A stretch of DNA of 26,121 nt, from positions 1 to 26,121 of the forward strand of contig DAIDTN010000057.1 in the NCBI GenBank assembly GCA_027457185.1, in the 5' to 3' direction. A program made the translations under genes and the position numbers. The notes below the pieces were generated by a model. The model was given only the letters and a program-made list of their open reading frames with translations, was not told the origin of the DNA and ran no database searches. Shown in pieces: positions 8,758 through 17,933 of this stretch (its first letter is position 1; each line of letters starts with the position of its first letter). This DNA comes from Burkholderiales bacterium (GTDB taxonomy: Bacteria > Pseudomonadota > Gammaproteobacteria > Burkholderiales > SG8-39).

Positions 8758-9606
8758 TTAGTTCAGGCGCGCGCACACCAGCCGCAACGCGGCGGCCTTG
8801 CCCCTGATCTCCTCCGCGTCCGGCGCGTCCGGGCGCCGCTCCAGGTAGTCCTGCAAGTCAGCGAGCGCCGCGCGGAAACAATCCAGCTTGTAATAGGCGA
8901 GACCCCGGTCGCGCACCTCCTCGGCCGCATGCGGAGCCACCATCACCATGCGCTGCGTCACCTCGAGCGCATTCTGCGCTTCCTCCGACTTCAGGTAAAT
9001 GCCTTTGAGGTTGCGCAGCAGGCGCGCCAGGATCTGCCGTGGCGTCGCCGCCTGCAGAAACTGCGGCAGCGGCAGCGTGTCGGCTTCGCGCTGCGGCAGC
9101 AGCCGCGCCAGGCGCTCGCGCAGGTCCGATTCCGATTGCGCCTCTCCGGCGCAGTAGGGATCGAGCACCAACTGGCCTCCGCTCACGCGCAGCTTGACCA
9201 GAAAATGGCCGGGAAAAGACACACCCTGCAATCGCAGGCCCAGGCGCCGTCCGATTTCCATGTACAGAATCGACAGCGTGATCGGGATCCCGGTGCGCCG
9301 CTCCAGCACCTGGTTGAGGTAGCTGTTGCGCGGATCGTAATAGTCGTCGGTGTTTCCGTGAAAGCCCAGTTCCTTGAACAAGTGCCGGTTCAGCGCCACC
9401 ACTTTCTGCTCGGCGAAGGCATCGCCGGCGACGCGGCGCCTCACCGTCGCCGCAAGCGCATCGATGCGCGCCAGGTATTGCGCGATGTCGAGTTCCGGGT
9501 AGGCGTCCTGCGCAATCAGCAGGCAGGCCTCGGCGAGGTCGAAATTCTCCCGGCACAGCAGCGCCGAGAATTGTTCCAGTCGGTGTTGCGTTTCCATACC
9601 TTGCAT
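8758..9606 (-). CDS. SirB1-family protein (transglutaminase-like domain plus TPR-like tail)
   Basis: Conserved proteobacterial family (SirB1/UPF0162) without a proven reaction. It has 282 residues from the ATG at 9606, or 279 from the ATG at 9597; neither has a good Shine-Dalgarno. The signature is GFHGNTDDYYDPRNSYLN, then VLERRTGIPITLSILYMEIG, then GVSFPGHFLVKL with the putative active-site His, and LDPYCAG. The C-terminal third (from about 200) is helical with a TPR-like repeat (EVRDRGLAYYKLDCFRAAL). It lies 50 nt after murJ in the same direction and is probably cotranscribed. The frame stays open far upstream through murJ, but that part is not coding. Confidence 0.88.
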   Translation of the reverse strand: MQGMETQHRLEQFSALLCRENFDLAEACLLIAQDAYPELDIAQYLARIDALAATVRRRVAGDAFAEQKVVALNRHLFKELGFHGNTDDYYDPRNSYLNQVLERRTGIPITLSILYMEIGRRLGLRLQGVSFPGHFLVKLRVSGGQLVLDPYCAGEAQSESDLRERLARLLPQREADTLPLPQFLQAATPRQILARLLRNLKGIYLKSEEAQNALEVTQRMVMVAPHAAEEVRDRGLAYYKLDCFRAALADLQDYLERRPDAPDAEEIRGKAAALRLVCARLN

Positions 9607-9656
9607 CGAACAGCTTAGACAGTCTGACCAAACGAAGGGATATCTCCCCCTCCGCT

Positions 9657-11195
9657 CTATTCGGCAGCGTGCCGCGAAAAATCCCTGACGCGAAAGCCGA
9701 GCAGCCACAGCGTGGCAAAGTACGTGGCGGCGCCCAGGCACACTATACCAAGCAGGCCCGCGGCGCGTTGCTGCCAGGCCGCGACCAGCCACCAGCTCTC
9801 CCTGCCAATTGCTCCCCGCAATACAGCAGCCATCACCAGCAGCGCCAGTCCCAGCTTGTAGCTGAACTGCGCCCACCCGGGTTGCGGTCGGTAGATGCGA
9901 TGCTGGCGCAGCTTGTAGTAGAGCAGGCCGGCGTTGAGGCAAGCACCCAGGCCGATTGCCAGCGCCAGACCCGCATGCTTGAGCGGCCCGATCAGAACGA
10001 GATTCATCAGTTGCGTCGAGACCAGCGTGATGACCGCGATTTTCACCGGCGTGCGGATATTCTGGCGCGCGTAGAAACCCGGTGCCAGCACTTTCACCAG
10101 AATCAGGCCGACCAGGCCGATGCTGTAGGCGACCAGCGCGCGGCGCGTCATCCACACGTCCTCGACGCTGAAATGGCCGTAGTGGAACAGCGTGCTGATC
10201 AGCGGCACCGCCAGCAGTGCCAGCCCCACGGCCGCCGGCAACGCCAGCAGTAAGGTGAGGCGCAGGCCCCAGTCGAGCAAACGGCTGTAGGAGTCGGTAG
10301 CATCGCCCGAATAATACTTGGACAGGCTGGGCAGCAGAACCGTGCTCAGCGCCACCCCGAGCATGCCGGTGGGGAACTCCATCATGCGGTCGGCGTAATA
10401 CAGCCAGGACACGCTGCCATTGGCGAGGAAGGAGGCGAAAATCGTATTGATCAGCAGCGACAGCTGGGCGATGGAAACGCCGAACACCGCCGGCCCCATG
10501 AGCCGCAAAATGCGCCGCAGTCCCGGATCGGAAAAATCCAGGCGCAGGCGCGGCAGCATGCCGATTCTCGCGAGGTAAGGCAGTTGCAAGGAAAGCTGCA
10601 GCACGCCGCCGCCGAGCACCGCCCAGGGCAGCACCATCACCGGTGGATGGAAATAGGGCGCGAGCACCAGCGCGCAGAAGATGAAACTCACATTGAGCAG
10701 CGTCGGCGTAATTGCGGGCACGGCGAAGCGGCTCCAGGTATTGAGGATGCCGCCGGCGAGAGACACCAGCGAGATGAACACGAGGTAGGGAAAGGTGATG
10801 CGCAGCATTGCCACCGTGAGCTGGAATTTCTCCGGCGTGGCGGAGAATCCGGGCGCGCTGGCATAGATGATCCACGGCGCGGCGAAAATGCCGAGAACGC
10901 TGACCGCCAGCACTGCGAGCGACAGCGCCGAGGCGACGCGATCGACCAGCAACCTGGTTTCCCCCACTCCGTTTCGGGTCCTGTACTCCGCCAGAATGGG
11001 CACGAAAGCCTGGGAAAACGCGCCCTCGGCAAACAGCCGCCGCAGCAGATTGGGGATGCGGAAGGCGACGAAAAAAGCGTCCGTGCCGAGGCCGGCGCCG
11101 AACAGGCGCGCGATCACCGCGTCGCGCACGAAGCCCAGGATGCGGGAAACTAGCGTCATGCTGCTCACCGTGGCGAGCGCGCGCAGGAGATTCAT
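9657..11195 (-). CDS. murJ: Lipid II flippase MurJ (MviN)
   Basis: Inner-membrane MOP-superfamily transporter that flips lipid II to the periplasm for peptidoglycan synthesis. It has 512 residues and about 14 hydrophobic segments. Functionally important charged residues are in place: SRILGFVRD near 17-25, [16 protein letters not shown] near 50, and [21 protein letters not shown] near 270. The start [18 protein letters not shown] is the usual N-terminus of the family. Its ATG lies only 6 nt from a perfect TATAAT and has no Shine-Dalgarno, so the mRNA may be leaderless. It is divergent from rpsT, an arrangement I know from related genomes. Confidence 0.96.
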   Translation of the reverse strand: MNLLRALATVSSMTLVSRILGFVRDAVIARLFGAGLGTDAFFVAFRIPNLLRRLFAEGAFSQAFVPILAEYRTRNGVGETRLLVDRVASALSLAVLAVSVLGIFAAPWIIYASAPGFSATPEKFQLTVAMLRITFPYLVFISLVSLAGGILNTWSRFAVPAITPTLLNVSFIFCALVLAPYFHPPVMVLPWAVLGGGVLQLSLQLPYLARIGMLPRLRLDFSDPGLRRILRLMGPAVFGVSIAQLSLLINTIFASFLANGSVSWLYYADRMMEFPTGMLGVALSTVLLPSLSKYYSGDATDSYSRLLDWGLRLTLLLALPAAVGLALLAVPLISTLFHYGHFSVEDVWMTRRALVAYSIGLVGLILVKVLAPGFYARQNIRTPVKIAVITLVSTQLMNLVLIGPLKHAGLALAIGLGACLNAGLLYYKLRQHRIYRPQPGWAQFSYKLGLALLVMAAVLRGAIGRESWWLVAAWQQRAAGLLGIVCLGAATYFATLWLLGFRVRDFSRHAAE

Positions 11196-11201
11196 GGCCC
11201 G

Positions 11202-11207
11202 ATTATA
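11202..11207 (-). promoter_or_regulatory. TATAAT immediately upstream of murJ
   Basis: A perfect -10 hexamer on the - strand, separated from the murJ ATG by 6 nt (CGGGCC). No clear -35 is seen 16-18 nt upstream. If used, transcription would begin at or next to the A of the ATG. Confidence 0.5.
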
Positions 11208-11269
11208 CGAAAACGGAGTTTCAGTGGAGGCTAATGCGCAAAGCGCGTTACGCCGGAACTGAAATGCGC

Positions 11270-11298
11270 TTGCGTAACAGGGACTAAATCAGTATCAT
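11270..11298 (+). promoter_or_regulatory. Candidate rpsT promoter
   Basis: TTGCGT (11270-11275), a 17-nt spacer and TATCAT (11293-11298). The start point would be near 11305, giving a leader of about 28 nt. It lies in the 137-nt divergent region shared with murJ. Confidence 0.6.
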
Positions 11299-11332
11299 TG
11301 CGCCCTTTCTTGCTCCTTACCTGGGTTTCACC

Positions 11333-11596
11333 ATGGCCAATACAAATTCGGCGCGCAAGCGTTCCCGCCAAGCCGAGAAACAGCGGCGGCACAACTCCGG
11401 CCTGCGCTCGACGCTGCGCTCGGCGATCAAGGACGTGAACAAGGCCATCGCCGGCGGAGACAAAGAAGTTGCAAAGCAGGCGCTGAACCGCTCCACTGCC
11501 ATCGTCGATCGTATCGCCGACAAGAGGATCATTCACAAAAACAAGGCCTCGCGCCACAAGAGCCGCCTGTCCGCCGCCATTAAAGCAATGGCCTGA
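11333..11596 (+). CDS. rpsT: 30S ribosomal protein S20
   Basis: Primary 16S rRNA-binding protein of the small subunit. It has 87 residues, is Lys/Arg/Ala rich and entirely helical in type. The N-terminus [20 protein letters not shown] and the C-terminal block [19 protein letters not shown] are diagnostic. It has its own promoter and a hairpin terminator downstream, so it is probably monocistronic. The Shine-Dalgarno is poor (TGGG); in E. coli S20 is also weakly initiated and autoregulated at translation, so the same may hold here. Confidence 0.97.
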   Translation: MANTNSARKRSRQAEKQRRHNSGLRSTLRSAIKDVNKAIAGGDKEVAKQALNRSTAIVDRIADKRIIHKNKASRHKSRLSAAIKAMA

Positions 11597-11623
11597 TTCA
11601 GGTATCCGACTCTGCATGCGCTG

Positions 11624-11654
11624 CGGCCGGCTGAATGCCGGCCGTTTCGTTTCT
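11624..11654 (+). terminator. rpsT intrinsic terminator
   Basis: Perfect 8-bp stem (CGGCCGGC / GCCGGCCG) with loop TGAAT, followed by TTTCGTTTCT, 27 nt after the rpsT stop. Confidence 0.8.
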
Positions 11655-11761
11655 GCGCCCCGCGCACCGGCCGCGCCGGGAATTTAAGCAGCGCCCGAAT
11701 TCACCGGGACCGGAATTAGCACAGTAAACGAGGAAAATTACCGCTGGAACATAAATTTGCG

Positions 11762-11790
11762 TTGAGTTGATCGAGGGCGTATGCTACTAA
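11762..11790 (+). promoter_or_regulatory. Candidate promoter of the 65-residue unknown gene
   Basis: TTGAGT (11762-11767), a 17-nt spacer, then TACTAA (11785-11790) preceded by TGC, an extended -10. The rest of the 224-nt gap after rpsT (11655-11761) shows nothing else I can name. Confidence 0.4.
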
Positions 11791-11820
11791 TTGCTTAAGC
11801 GCTTGAATGAGGAGGAGTTT

Positions 11821-12018
11821 GTGGCGTCTTCTGCAATCACCAAATACGGTTTTCGCATACGCACGCGCAGCGGCCTAATTGTGGACAACCTGTTGATACA
11901 TGGCCGCGACGAAGTCGACGCCGAGCGCAAGCTGCGCCAGATGTATCAGCATTGCAATATTTTGCAATGCACCGTGCACCAGCCCGCCAAGAGCATCGAA
12001 CTCGCCGAAGCGCGGTAA
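11821..12018 (+). CDS. Small conserved-type hypothetical protein between rpsT and argD
   Basis: The start is GTG at 11821, chosen because GAGGAGGAG lies just upstream. A longer TTG start at 11791 would swallow that site. The product is 65 residues, basic and soluble, with no membrane segment. The core reads KYGFRIRTRSGLIVDNLLIHGRD, a probable beta-rich segment, followed by a helix EVDAERKLRQMYQHC, then a short strand with a second cysteine (NILQCTV). I believe similar short proteins occur at this place in other betaproteobacteria, but I know no function. A hairpin 92 nt downstream could end its transcript or serve as leader of argD. Confidence 0.75.
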   Translation: MASSAITKYGFRIRTRSGLIVDNLLIHGRDEVDAERKLRQMYQHCNILQCTVHQPAKSIELAEAR

Positions 12019-12083
12019 GTCCATAGCGGGAATTCGACCGGCTTAACCACGCAACGCGCGCGCTGCCGATGGCTGCGGCGGTG

Positions 12084-12092
12084 TGCTAACAT
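12084..12092 (+). promoter_or_regulatory. Possible extended -10 of an argD promoter
   Basis: TGC followed directly by TAACAT (12087-12092). No -35 is recognisable. Transcription from here would start near 12099, leaving a 61-nt leader almost filled by the hairpin at 12111-12138. Confidence 0.3.
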
Positions 12093-12103
12093 TATCGGAC
12101 CGA

Positions 12104-12160
12104 ATGTCGGGCACACGGCGGCAAATGCCGCCGTGTGCGTTTTGTTTTAGGGCATGCTGA
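12104..12160 (+). other. 18-codon putative leader peptide ORF before argD
   Basis: ATG at 12104 encodes MSGTRRQMPPCAFCFRAC and ends in a TGA whose A is the first base of the argD ATG (TGATG). It contains tandem CGG CGG arginine codons (codons 5-6), lying inside the 5' arm of the terminator-like hairpin, and a third Arg codon near the end. GGA 4 nt before the ATG is a minimal ribosome site. This could be an arginine-sensing or coupling leader, but three Arg codons in a GC-rich 18-codon frame may be chance. Confidence 0.35.
12111..12148 (+). terminator. Intrinsic terminator / possible attenuator in the argD leader
   Basis: Perfect 12-bp stem (GCACACGGCGGC / GCCGCCGTGTGC) with loop AAAT, followed by GTTTTGTTTT. 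The T-run abuts AGGG (12149-12152), the argD ribosome site. It may simply end the 65-residue gene, or act as a regulated stop in front of argDFG. GTGTGC at 12081-12086 can pair with GCACAC at 12111-12116 as a weak alternative structure in a longer transcript. Confidence 0.8.
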
Positions 12161-13347
12161 TGTCTCACGTAATGAACACCTATTCCAGGCTGCCGGTGGC
12201 ATTCACCCACGGCCAGGGCGTGTGGCTGTGGGATGCGCAGGGCAAGCGCTATCTGGACGCCCTCGGCGGCATCGCCGTGAATACGCTCGGCCACGCCCAC
12301 CCGAAGCTGGTGAAAACGCTTGCCGCGCAGGCCGGCAAGCTGATTCACACCTCAAATATTTATCAGATCACCGAGCAGGAAAACCTCGCCGACAAGCTCG
12401 CTGCGATCAGCGGCATGGACAAGGTTTTTTTCTGCAATTCCGGCTGCGAGGCGAACGAGGCCGCAATCAAGATCGCGCGACTGTATGCCAAGAGCAAGGG
12501 CGTGGAGAATCCCGCGATCGTGGTGATGGAGAAAGCTTTCCACGGCCGCACGCTGGCCACGCTCTCGGCCACGGGCAGCCGCAAGGTGCACGCCGGCTTC
12601 GAGCCGCTGGTGTCCGGTTTCGTGCGCGTGCCTTACGACGATCTCGAAGCGGTGCGGCAGGTGGCGCAGAACAACCGCAACGTGGTCGCGGTCCTGGTCG
12701 AGCCGATCCAGGGCGAAGGCGGCATCAACCTCGCGCACTTCGAGTACCTGCGCGGCCTGCGCCAAATATGCGATGAATACCAATGGCTGCTCATGCTCGA
12801 TGAAATCCAGTGCGGCCTAGGGCGCACCGGAAAATGGTTCTACTATCAGTACGCGGGCTTTCTTCCGGATGTGGTTACCCTGGCCAAGGGGCTCGCCGGC
12901 GGCGTCCCCATCGGGGCCTGCCTGGCCAAGGGCGCCGCAGCCGAGGCATTCAAGCCGGGCAACCATGGCTCCACTTTCGGCGGCAATCCCTTCGCCTGCG
13001 CCGCTGCGCTCACGACGCTCGAAGTCATCGAACAGGAAAAACTGCTCGACAACGCAGTCAAGGTCGGCGATTTCATTCGCGTCGCCTTAGGCGCCGCGCT
13101 GGCCAATGCCACGGGTGTGGTCGCAATCCGCGCCATGGGACTGATGCCCCGCATCGAGTTCGACCGCCCGTGCGCCGAGCTGACCCAGCGCGCGCTCGAT
13201 GCCGGGTTGCTCATCAACGTCACCGCGGACAAAGTCGTACGCCTGCTGCCGGCGCTCAGCATGAACCGGGACGAGGCGCAACAGCTGGTCGATCGCCTGT
13301 CCATCCTGATTCTGGACTTCCTCGGCCAGACGGCTCCGGCGCACTGA
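12160..13347 (+). CDS. argD: Acetylornithine / succinyldiaminopimelate aminotransferase
   Basis: PLP enzyme converting N-acetylglutamate semialdehyde to N-acetylornithine in arginine synthesis; the family often also serves lysine synthesis. It has 395 residues from the ATG at 12160, which sits 7 nt after AGGG; the ATG at 12154 is too close to that site. Class III aminotransferase landmarks: GGIAVNTLGHAHP, NSGCEANEAAIK, FHGRTLATL, EPIQGEGGI, LMLDEIQCGLGRTG with D214, the PLP lysine K243 in LAKGLAGGVP, and STFGGNPFACAAAL. First of three clustered arginine genes, with argF 12-15 nt downstream. Confidence 0.95.
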   Translation: MSHVMNTYSRLPVAFTHGQGVWLWDAQGKRYLDALGGIAVNTLGHAHPKLVKTLAAQAGKLIHTSNIYQITEQENLADKLAAISGMDKVFFCNSGCEANEAAIKIARLYAKSKGVENPAIVVMEKAFHGRTLATLSATGSRKVHAGFEPLVSGFVRVPYDDLEAVRQVAQNNRNVVAVLVEPIQGEGGINLAHFEYLRGLRQICDEYQWLLMLDEIQCGLGRTGKWFYYQYAGFLPDVVTLAKGLAGGVPIGACLAKGAAAEAFKPGNHGSTFGGNPFACAAALTTLEVIEQEKLLDNAVKVGDFIRVALGAALANATGVVAIRAMGLMPRIEFDRPCAELTQRALDAGLLINVTADKVVRLLPALSMNRDEAQQLVDRLSILILDFLGQTAPAH

Positions 13348-13362
13348 AGCCGGAGGCCGATG

Positions 13363-14280
13363 ATGAAGCTGCGGCATTATCTGCAATTCAGCGATTTTTC
13401 CCGGGCCGAGTACGACTACCTGGTGGAACGCGCGCGCTGGATCAAGGCCCAGTTCAAGCAATACAAGCCCCACCACCCCCTGGTCGACCGCACGCTGGCG
13501 ATGATTTTCGAGAAGCAGTCGACGCGCACGCGCCTGTCGTTCGAGGCGGGCGTGCAGCAACTCGGCGGCTCGGCCATATTCCTCAGCACCCGCGACACCC
13601 AGCTCGGGCGCGGCGAACCGGTCGAGGACATGGCCCAGGTGGTGTCGCGCATGGTCGATATAGTCATGATCCGCACCTTCGGGCAGGCTATTCTCGAGCG
13701 CTTCGCCAGCGTCTCGCGCGTGCCGGTGATCAACGGGCTCTCCAACGAATATCACCCCTGCCAGGTGCTGGGCGACATCTTCACCTTCGTCGAGCAGCGC
13801 GGCCCGATCAGCGGCAGGACGGTGGCCTGGATCGGCGACTCCAACAACGTCTGCAATACCTGGATGCAGGCGGCGGAGATATTCGATTTCGATCTGCATG
13901 TGTCGACACCTCCCGGCTACGAAGTGGAAGCGGAACGCGCCGGCATCTACGGCAAGAACCATTATGAACATTTTGCCGACCCGATGGAGGCGGCGCGCGG
14001 CGCCGACCTGGTCACGACGGACGTCTGGACCAGCATGGGATTCGAAGCGGAGGACGCGGAACGCAAGCGCGACTTCAGCGACTGGCAGGTCGATGCCGAC
14101 ATGATGAAGCTGGCCGGCCGCGACGCCTTGTTCATGCACTGCCTGCCGGCGCATCGCGGCGAGGAGGTGTCCGCCGAAGTGATCGACGGGCCGCAGAGCG
14201 TGGTCTGGGACGAGGCGGAGAACCGCCTGCATACGCAAAAAGCGCTGATGGAATTCCTGCTGTTGGGAAAACTCGCATGA
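13363..14280 (+). CDS. argF: Ornithine carbamoyltransferase
   Basis: Makes citrulline from ornithine and carbamoyl phosphate. It has 305 residues. The carbamoyl-phosphate motif STRTR is followed by LSFEAG; HPCQVLGD and HCLPAHRGEEV are the ornithine and catalytic signatures. GGAGG at 13352-13356 lies 6 nt before the ATG at 13363 and 3 nt before an ATG one codon earlier (13360); I prefer the former. The gene starts 15 nt after argD and is clearly cotranscribed with it. Shadow frames on both strands are long because of the GC-rich codon use. Confidence 0.95.
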   Translation: MKLRHYLQFSDFSRAEYDYLVERARWIKAQFKQYKPHHPLVDRTLAMIFEKQSTRTRLSFEAGVQQLGGSAIFLSTRDTQLGRGEPVEDMAQVVSRMVDIVMIRTFGQAILERFASVSRVPVINGLSNEYHPCQVLGDIFTFVEQRGPISGRTVAWIGDSNNVCNTWMQAAEIFDFDLHVSTPPGYEVEAERAGIYGKNHYEHFADPMEAARGADLVTTDVWTSMGFEAEDAERKRDFSDWQVDADMMKLAGRDALFMHCLPAHRGEEVSAEVIDGPQSVVWDEAENRLHTQKALMEFLLLGKLA

Positions 14281-14346
14281 GCGGCATTGCGCGCACTTCA
14301 TCGCCCAGGATCGATTATCCGAATTCGTTTTATATTGAGTAGCCAA

Positions 14347-15582
<1,236 letters not shown>

Positions 15583-15697
15583 GATCCCCATCGCGCCGGG
15601 TGCGGACTTGCGCGGCGCGCGTGCCAATGCCGTCGATGACGATGCCCGGATTCGGATTGTCGCGGCTTGCGCCCACGGCGTCAGACACACCCTGCAG

Positions 15698-15703
15698 TAT
15701 AAT
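15698..15703 (+). promoter_or_regulatory. Consensus -10 of yajQ
   Basis: A perfect TATAAT 45 nt before the yajQ ATG, without a good -35 at 16-18 nt. It lies in the 166-nt gap after argG, which otherwise shows only GC-rich palindromic stretches. Confidence 0.45.
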
Positions 15704-15748
15704 CATGCGATCAGGCCAACCGGCATCACCCGACACGAGAGACCCGCC

Positions 15749-16234
15749 ATGCCCTCCTTCGACATCACTTCGGAAGTCAATAAAGTCGAGCTCAGGAACG
15801 CGATCGACCAGTGCAACAAGGAGGTCGCCAACCGCTTCGACTTCAAGGGATCGGACGCGAGAATCGAGCAAGCCGAACTCACGCTGACCGTTTATGCCGA
15901 CGACGACTTCAAGCTCAAGCAGCTGATGGACGTGTTCACCGGCAAGTGCGCAAAGCGCGGCGTCGATGTGCGCGCGCTCGAGCCGAAGGATGTCGAGAAG
16001 ATCAGCGGCGACAAGGTCAAGCAAACCGTCGAAGTGAAGAACGGCATCGAGTCGGAGCAGGCGAAGAAAATCGCCAAACTGATCAAGGATGCCAAACTCA
16101 AGGTGCAGGCGAGCATTCAGGGCACGGCGGTGCGCGTTTCCGGCGCAAAGAAAGATGATTTGCAGGCGGCGATCCAGCTGGTGAAGAAATCCGTCGCCGA
16201 GATCCCGCTGCAGTTCCAGAATTTCCGCGACTGA
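15749..16234 (+). CDS. yajQ: YajQ-family nucleotide (cyclic di-GMP)-binding protein
   Basis: YajQ/DUF520 protein, 161 residues, soluble, with two RNP-like ferredoxin-type halves. The start [20 protein letters not shown] and the segment [13 protein letters not shown] are diagnostic, as is the C-terminal half with SGAKKDDLQ followed by a helix ending in PLQFQNFRD. Family members bind nucleotides; in Xanthomonas a homologue binds c-di-GMP and works with a transcription factor. Whether this one does is unknown. The ATG at 15749 is chosen over in-frame upstream starts that lack family similarity. It ends 9 nt from the convergent amidotransferase gene. Confidence 0.93.
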   Translation: MPSFDITSEVNKVELRNAIDQCNKEVANRFDFKGSDARIEQAELTLTVYADDDFKLKQLMDVFTGKCAKRGVDVRALEPKDVEKISGDKVKQTVEVKNGIESEQAKKIAKLIKDAKLKVQASIQGTAVRVSGAKKDDLQAAIQLVKKSVAEIPLQFQNFRD

Positions 16235-16243
16235 GCCGGTTCG

Positions 16244-16957
16244 TTATTGCGGACGGTCCTTCAATCCCTCGATCCAGCGGTCATAGAGCCGCGACGCCAC
16301 CGCATTCAAAGTCGCGGTCCGCGGCTGCAGGTGGGCCTGGATTTCAGGCGCAGTCTGCACTGTGGGGCAGACACAGCGCGCAATCTCGTCCCTGCCCGAT
16401 TCGCACCAGCTGCGAATCATCTCCGGCGTCATTTCGACGTGGCATTGCATGCCCAGGTTCGGCCCCAGGATGAATGCCTGGTTGCGACAGTGTGGACTGA
16501 ACGCGATGCACTCTGCCCCGGGCGGGAGCGTGTAGGTCTCGCCGTGCCAGTGAAACGCAAGGAAGCCGCGCGTCGCGCCAAACCAGGCGCGTGCCGGCTC
16601 GCTGTCGGCGACGTCCACCCTGCCCCCGCCGATCTCCTTCGACGGGTTGGGGCCGACCGACCCGCCCAGCGCCTTGGACATCAGCTGGGCGCCCAGGCAA
16701 TGCCCCAGCACCGGCACGCCTTCTTCGGCCGCAGCGCGGATCAGCCGCAGCGCTGCAGGGATCCAGGGCAGCTCGTCGTTGACGCTCATCGGCCCGCCCA
16801 TGAACGCGAGTCCTGAAAATTCGCCCGCAGACGCAGGCACCGCGGCACCGGCGTCGATTGTCACCAGCGTCCAGTCGATGGAATGCGCCTTCAGGTAGGC
16901 GCCAAAATAACCCGGGCCCTCGGTCGGGCTATGGCGGAATATGGCGACCGGCTTCAT
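16244..16957 (-). CDS. Class I glutamine amidotransferase (GMP-synthase-like GATase domain, stand-alone)
   Basis: It has 237 residues. The nucleophile elbow is GHCLGAQL with C87; the His-Glu of the triad are H173 and E175 (QCHVEM). FMGGPMSV forms the oxyanion region, and FHWHGETYTLP is typical of the stand-alone GATases annotated as GMP synthase-like. No synthetase domain is attached. Members of this family include gamma-glutamyl-polyamine hydrolases and glutamyl-peptide hydrolases, so the substrate is open. The start MKPVAIFRHSPTEGPGYF is the family's normal one, with a weak ribosome site. It lies 93 nt after folE2 in the same direction. Confidence 0.88.
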   Translation of the reverse strand: MKPVAIFRHSPTEGPGYFGAYLKAHSIDWTLVTIDAGAAVPASAGEFSGLAFMGGPMSVNDELPWIPAALRLIRAAAEEGVPVLGHCLGAQLMSKALGGSVGPNPSKEIGGGRVDVADSEPARAWFGATRGFLAFHWHGETYTLPPGAECIAFSPHCRNQAFILGPNLGMQCHVEMTPEMIRSWCESGRDEIARCVCPTVQTAPEIQAHLQPRTATLNAVASRLYDRWIEGLKDRPQ

Positions 16958-16970
16958 CGGCGAGCCCCGC

Positions 16971-16994
16971 GCGGATTGCGGCAGGAGAATCCGC
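16971..16994 (-). terminator. Hairpin between folE2 and the amidotransferase gene
   Basis: 7-bp perfect stem (GCGGATT / AATCCGC) with a 10-nt loop, 56 nt beyond the folE2 stop and 13 nt before the next ATG. No T-run. It may end folE2 transcripts or shape the amidotransferase leader. Confidence 0.3.
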
Positions 16995-17050
16995 CTGAGG
17001 ACAGATCGGAAGCGGCGACATTCAATGCCTTGCGCATCGCCTGCCGCCGA

Positions 17051-17860
17051 TCACGCGCCGGGTTTCTTCTTGTCGCTTTCTATCAGCGCGTAGGCCGAAT
17101 GATTGTGGATCGACTCGAAGTTTTCCGACTCCACCACGTACCACTCGATGCGATCGTCCTTGTTCAGCACGGCGGCGACGTCGCGCACCATGTCTTCGAC
17201 GAACTTGGGATTGTCGTAGGCGCGCTCGGTCACGAGTTTTTCGTCCGGACGCTTGAGCAGGCCGTAGAGCTCGCACGAAGCCTCCTTCTCCACCACATCG
17301 ACGATGTCCTCGATCCAGACGAAGCCATTGGTGCGCGCCGTGACCGTGACATGCGAGCGCTGGTTGTGCGCGCCGTAGGCGGAAATTTTCTTCGAGCACG
17401 GGCACAGGCTGGTCACCGGCACCAGAACTTTCATGGTGAAGCGCTGCTTGCCCTGGTCGACGTCGCCGATGAAGGTAACGTCGTAGTCCATCAGGCTCTC
17501 GACCTTGGACACCGGCGCCGCCTTGTTGACGAAATAGGGAAAATTCATCTCGATGTGGCCCGACTGCGCCTCGAGCTTTTCCATCATTTCGTCCAGCATG
17601 CGCTTGAAAGTATCGACCGAAATCTCGCGCTCATGCGCGTTGAGGATCTCGACGAAGCGCGACATGTGCGTGCCCTTGAAATGATGCGGCAGGCGCACGT
17701 ACATGTTGAAATTGGCGATGGTGTGCTGGACGCCGCCGGTACGCTCGCTCACCTTGACCGGGTGACGGATGGATTTGATGCCGACCTGGTCGATGGCGAG
17801 CCGGCGCGTGTCCTTCGAGCTTTGCACGTCGGCGATGGCAAGCGGATCGCGGGTATTCAT
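17051..17860 (-). CDS. folE2: GTP cyclohydrolase FolE2 (type IB, COG1469)
   Basis: Converts GTP to dihydroneopterin triphosphate, the first folate step, in the zinc-independent enzyme family that replaces FolE. It has 269 residues. The catalytic cysteine is C153 in SLCPCSK. H165 (YGAHNQRSH), E207 (RPDEK) and H252 (SIHNHS) fall at spacings matching the metal ligands described for the Neisseria enzyme. The start is ATG 17858-17860 with AAGGA 7 nt upstream; an upstream in-frame extension is not family-like. No zinc-regulator box was recognised. No folE is in the window, so folE2 may be the only GTP cyclohydrolase, but this cannot be judged here. Confidence 0.95.
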   Translation of the reverse strand: MNTRDPLAIADVQSSKDTRRLAIDQVGIKSIRHPVKVSERTGGVQHTIANFNMYVRLPHHFKGTHMSRFVEILNAHEREISVDTFKRMLDEMMEKLEAQSGHIEMNFPYFVNKAAPVSKVESLMDYDVTFIGDVDQGKQRFTMKVLVPVTSLCPCSKKISAYGAHNQRSHVTVTARTNGFVWIEDIVDVVEKEASCELYGLLKRPDEKLVTERAYDNPKFVEDMVRDVAAVLNKDDRIEWYVVESENFESIHNHSAYALIESDKKKPGA

Positions 17861-17882
17861 GATGGAGTCCTTCCATGGACCG

Positions 17883-17913
17883 TCGCGGCGCAGACGCCGC
17901 AACGCATAATATA
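17883..17913 (-). promoter_or_regulatory. Possible folE2 promoter element and leader hairpin
   Basis: TATATT on the - strand (17913-17908) just after dxs could be a -10, with no convincing -35. Directly downstream, an 8-bp stem (TTGCGGCG / CGCCGCGA, one G-T pair, loop TCTG) would form the leader of folE2 or the 3' end of dxs mRNA. Confidence 0.35.
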
Positions 17914-17933
17914 GTTTAACATGATACGGGCGC

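Noticed and set aside
9607..10875. Upstream extension of the SirB1-like frame through murJ
   Set aside because: The frame is open but is out of frame with a clear murJ; only the part from 9606 matches the SirB1 family.
14287..14346. Longer argG start at the ATG at 14287
   Set aside because: The added residues are unlike argininosuccinate synthases, and the ATG at 14347 gives the standard N-terminus.
15589..15619. CGCGCCG ... CGGCGCG repeat after argG as a terminator
   Set aside because: Long loop, no T-run, and such palindromes are common in this GC-rich sequence.
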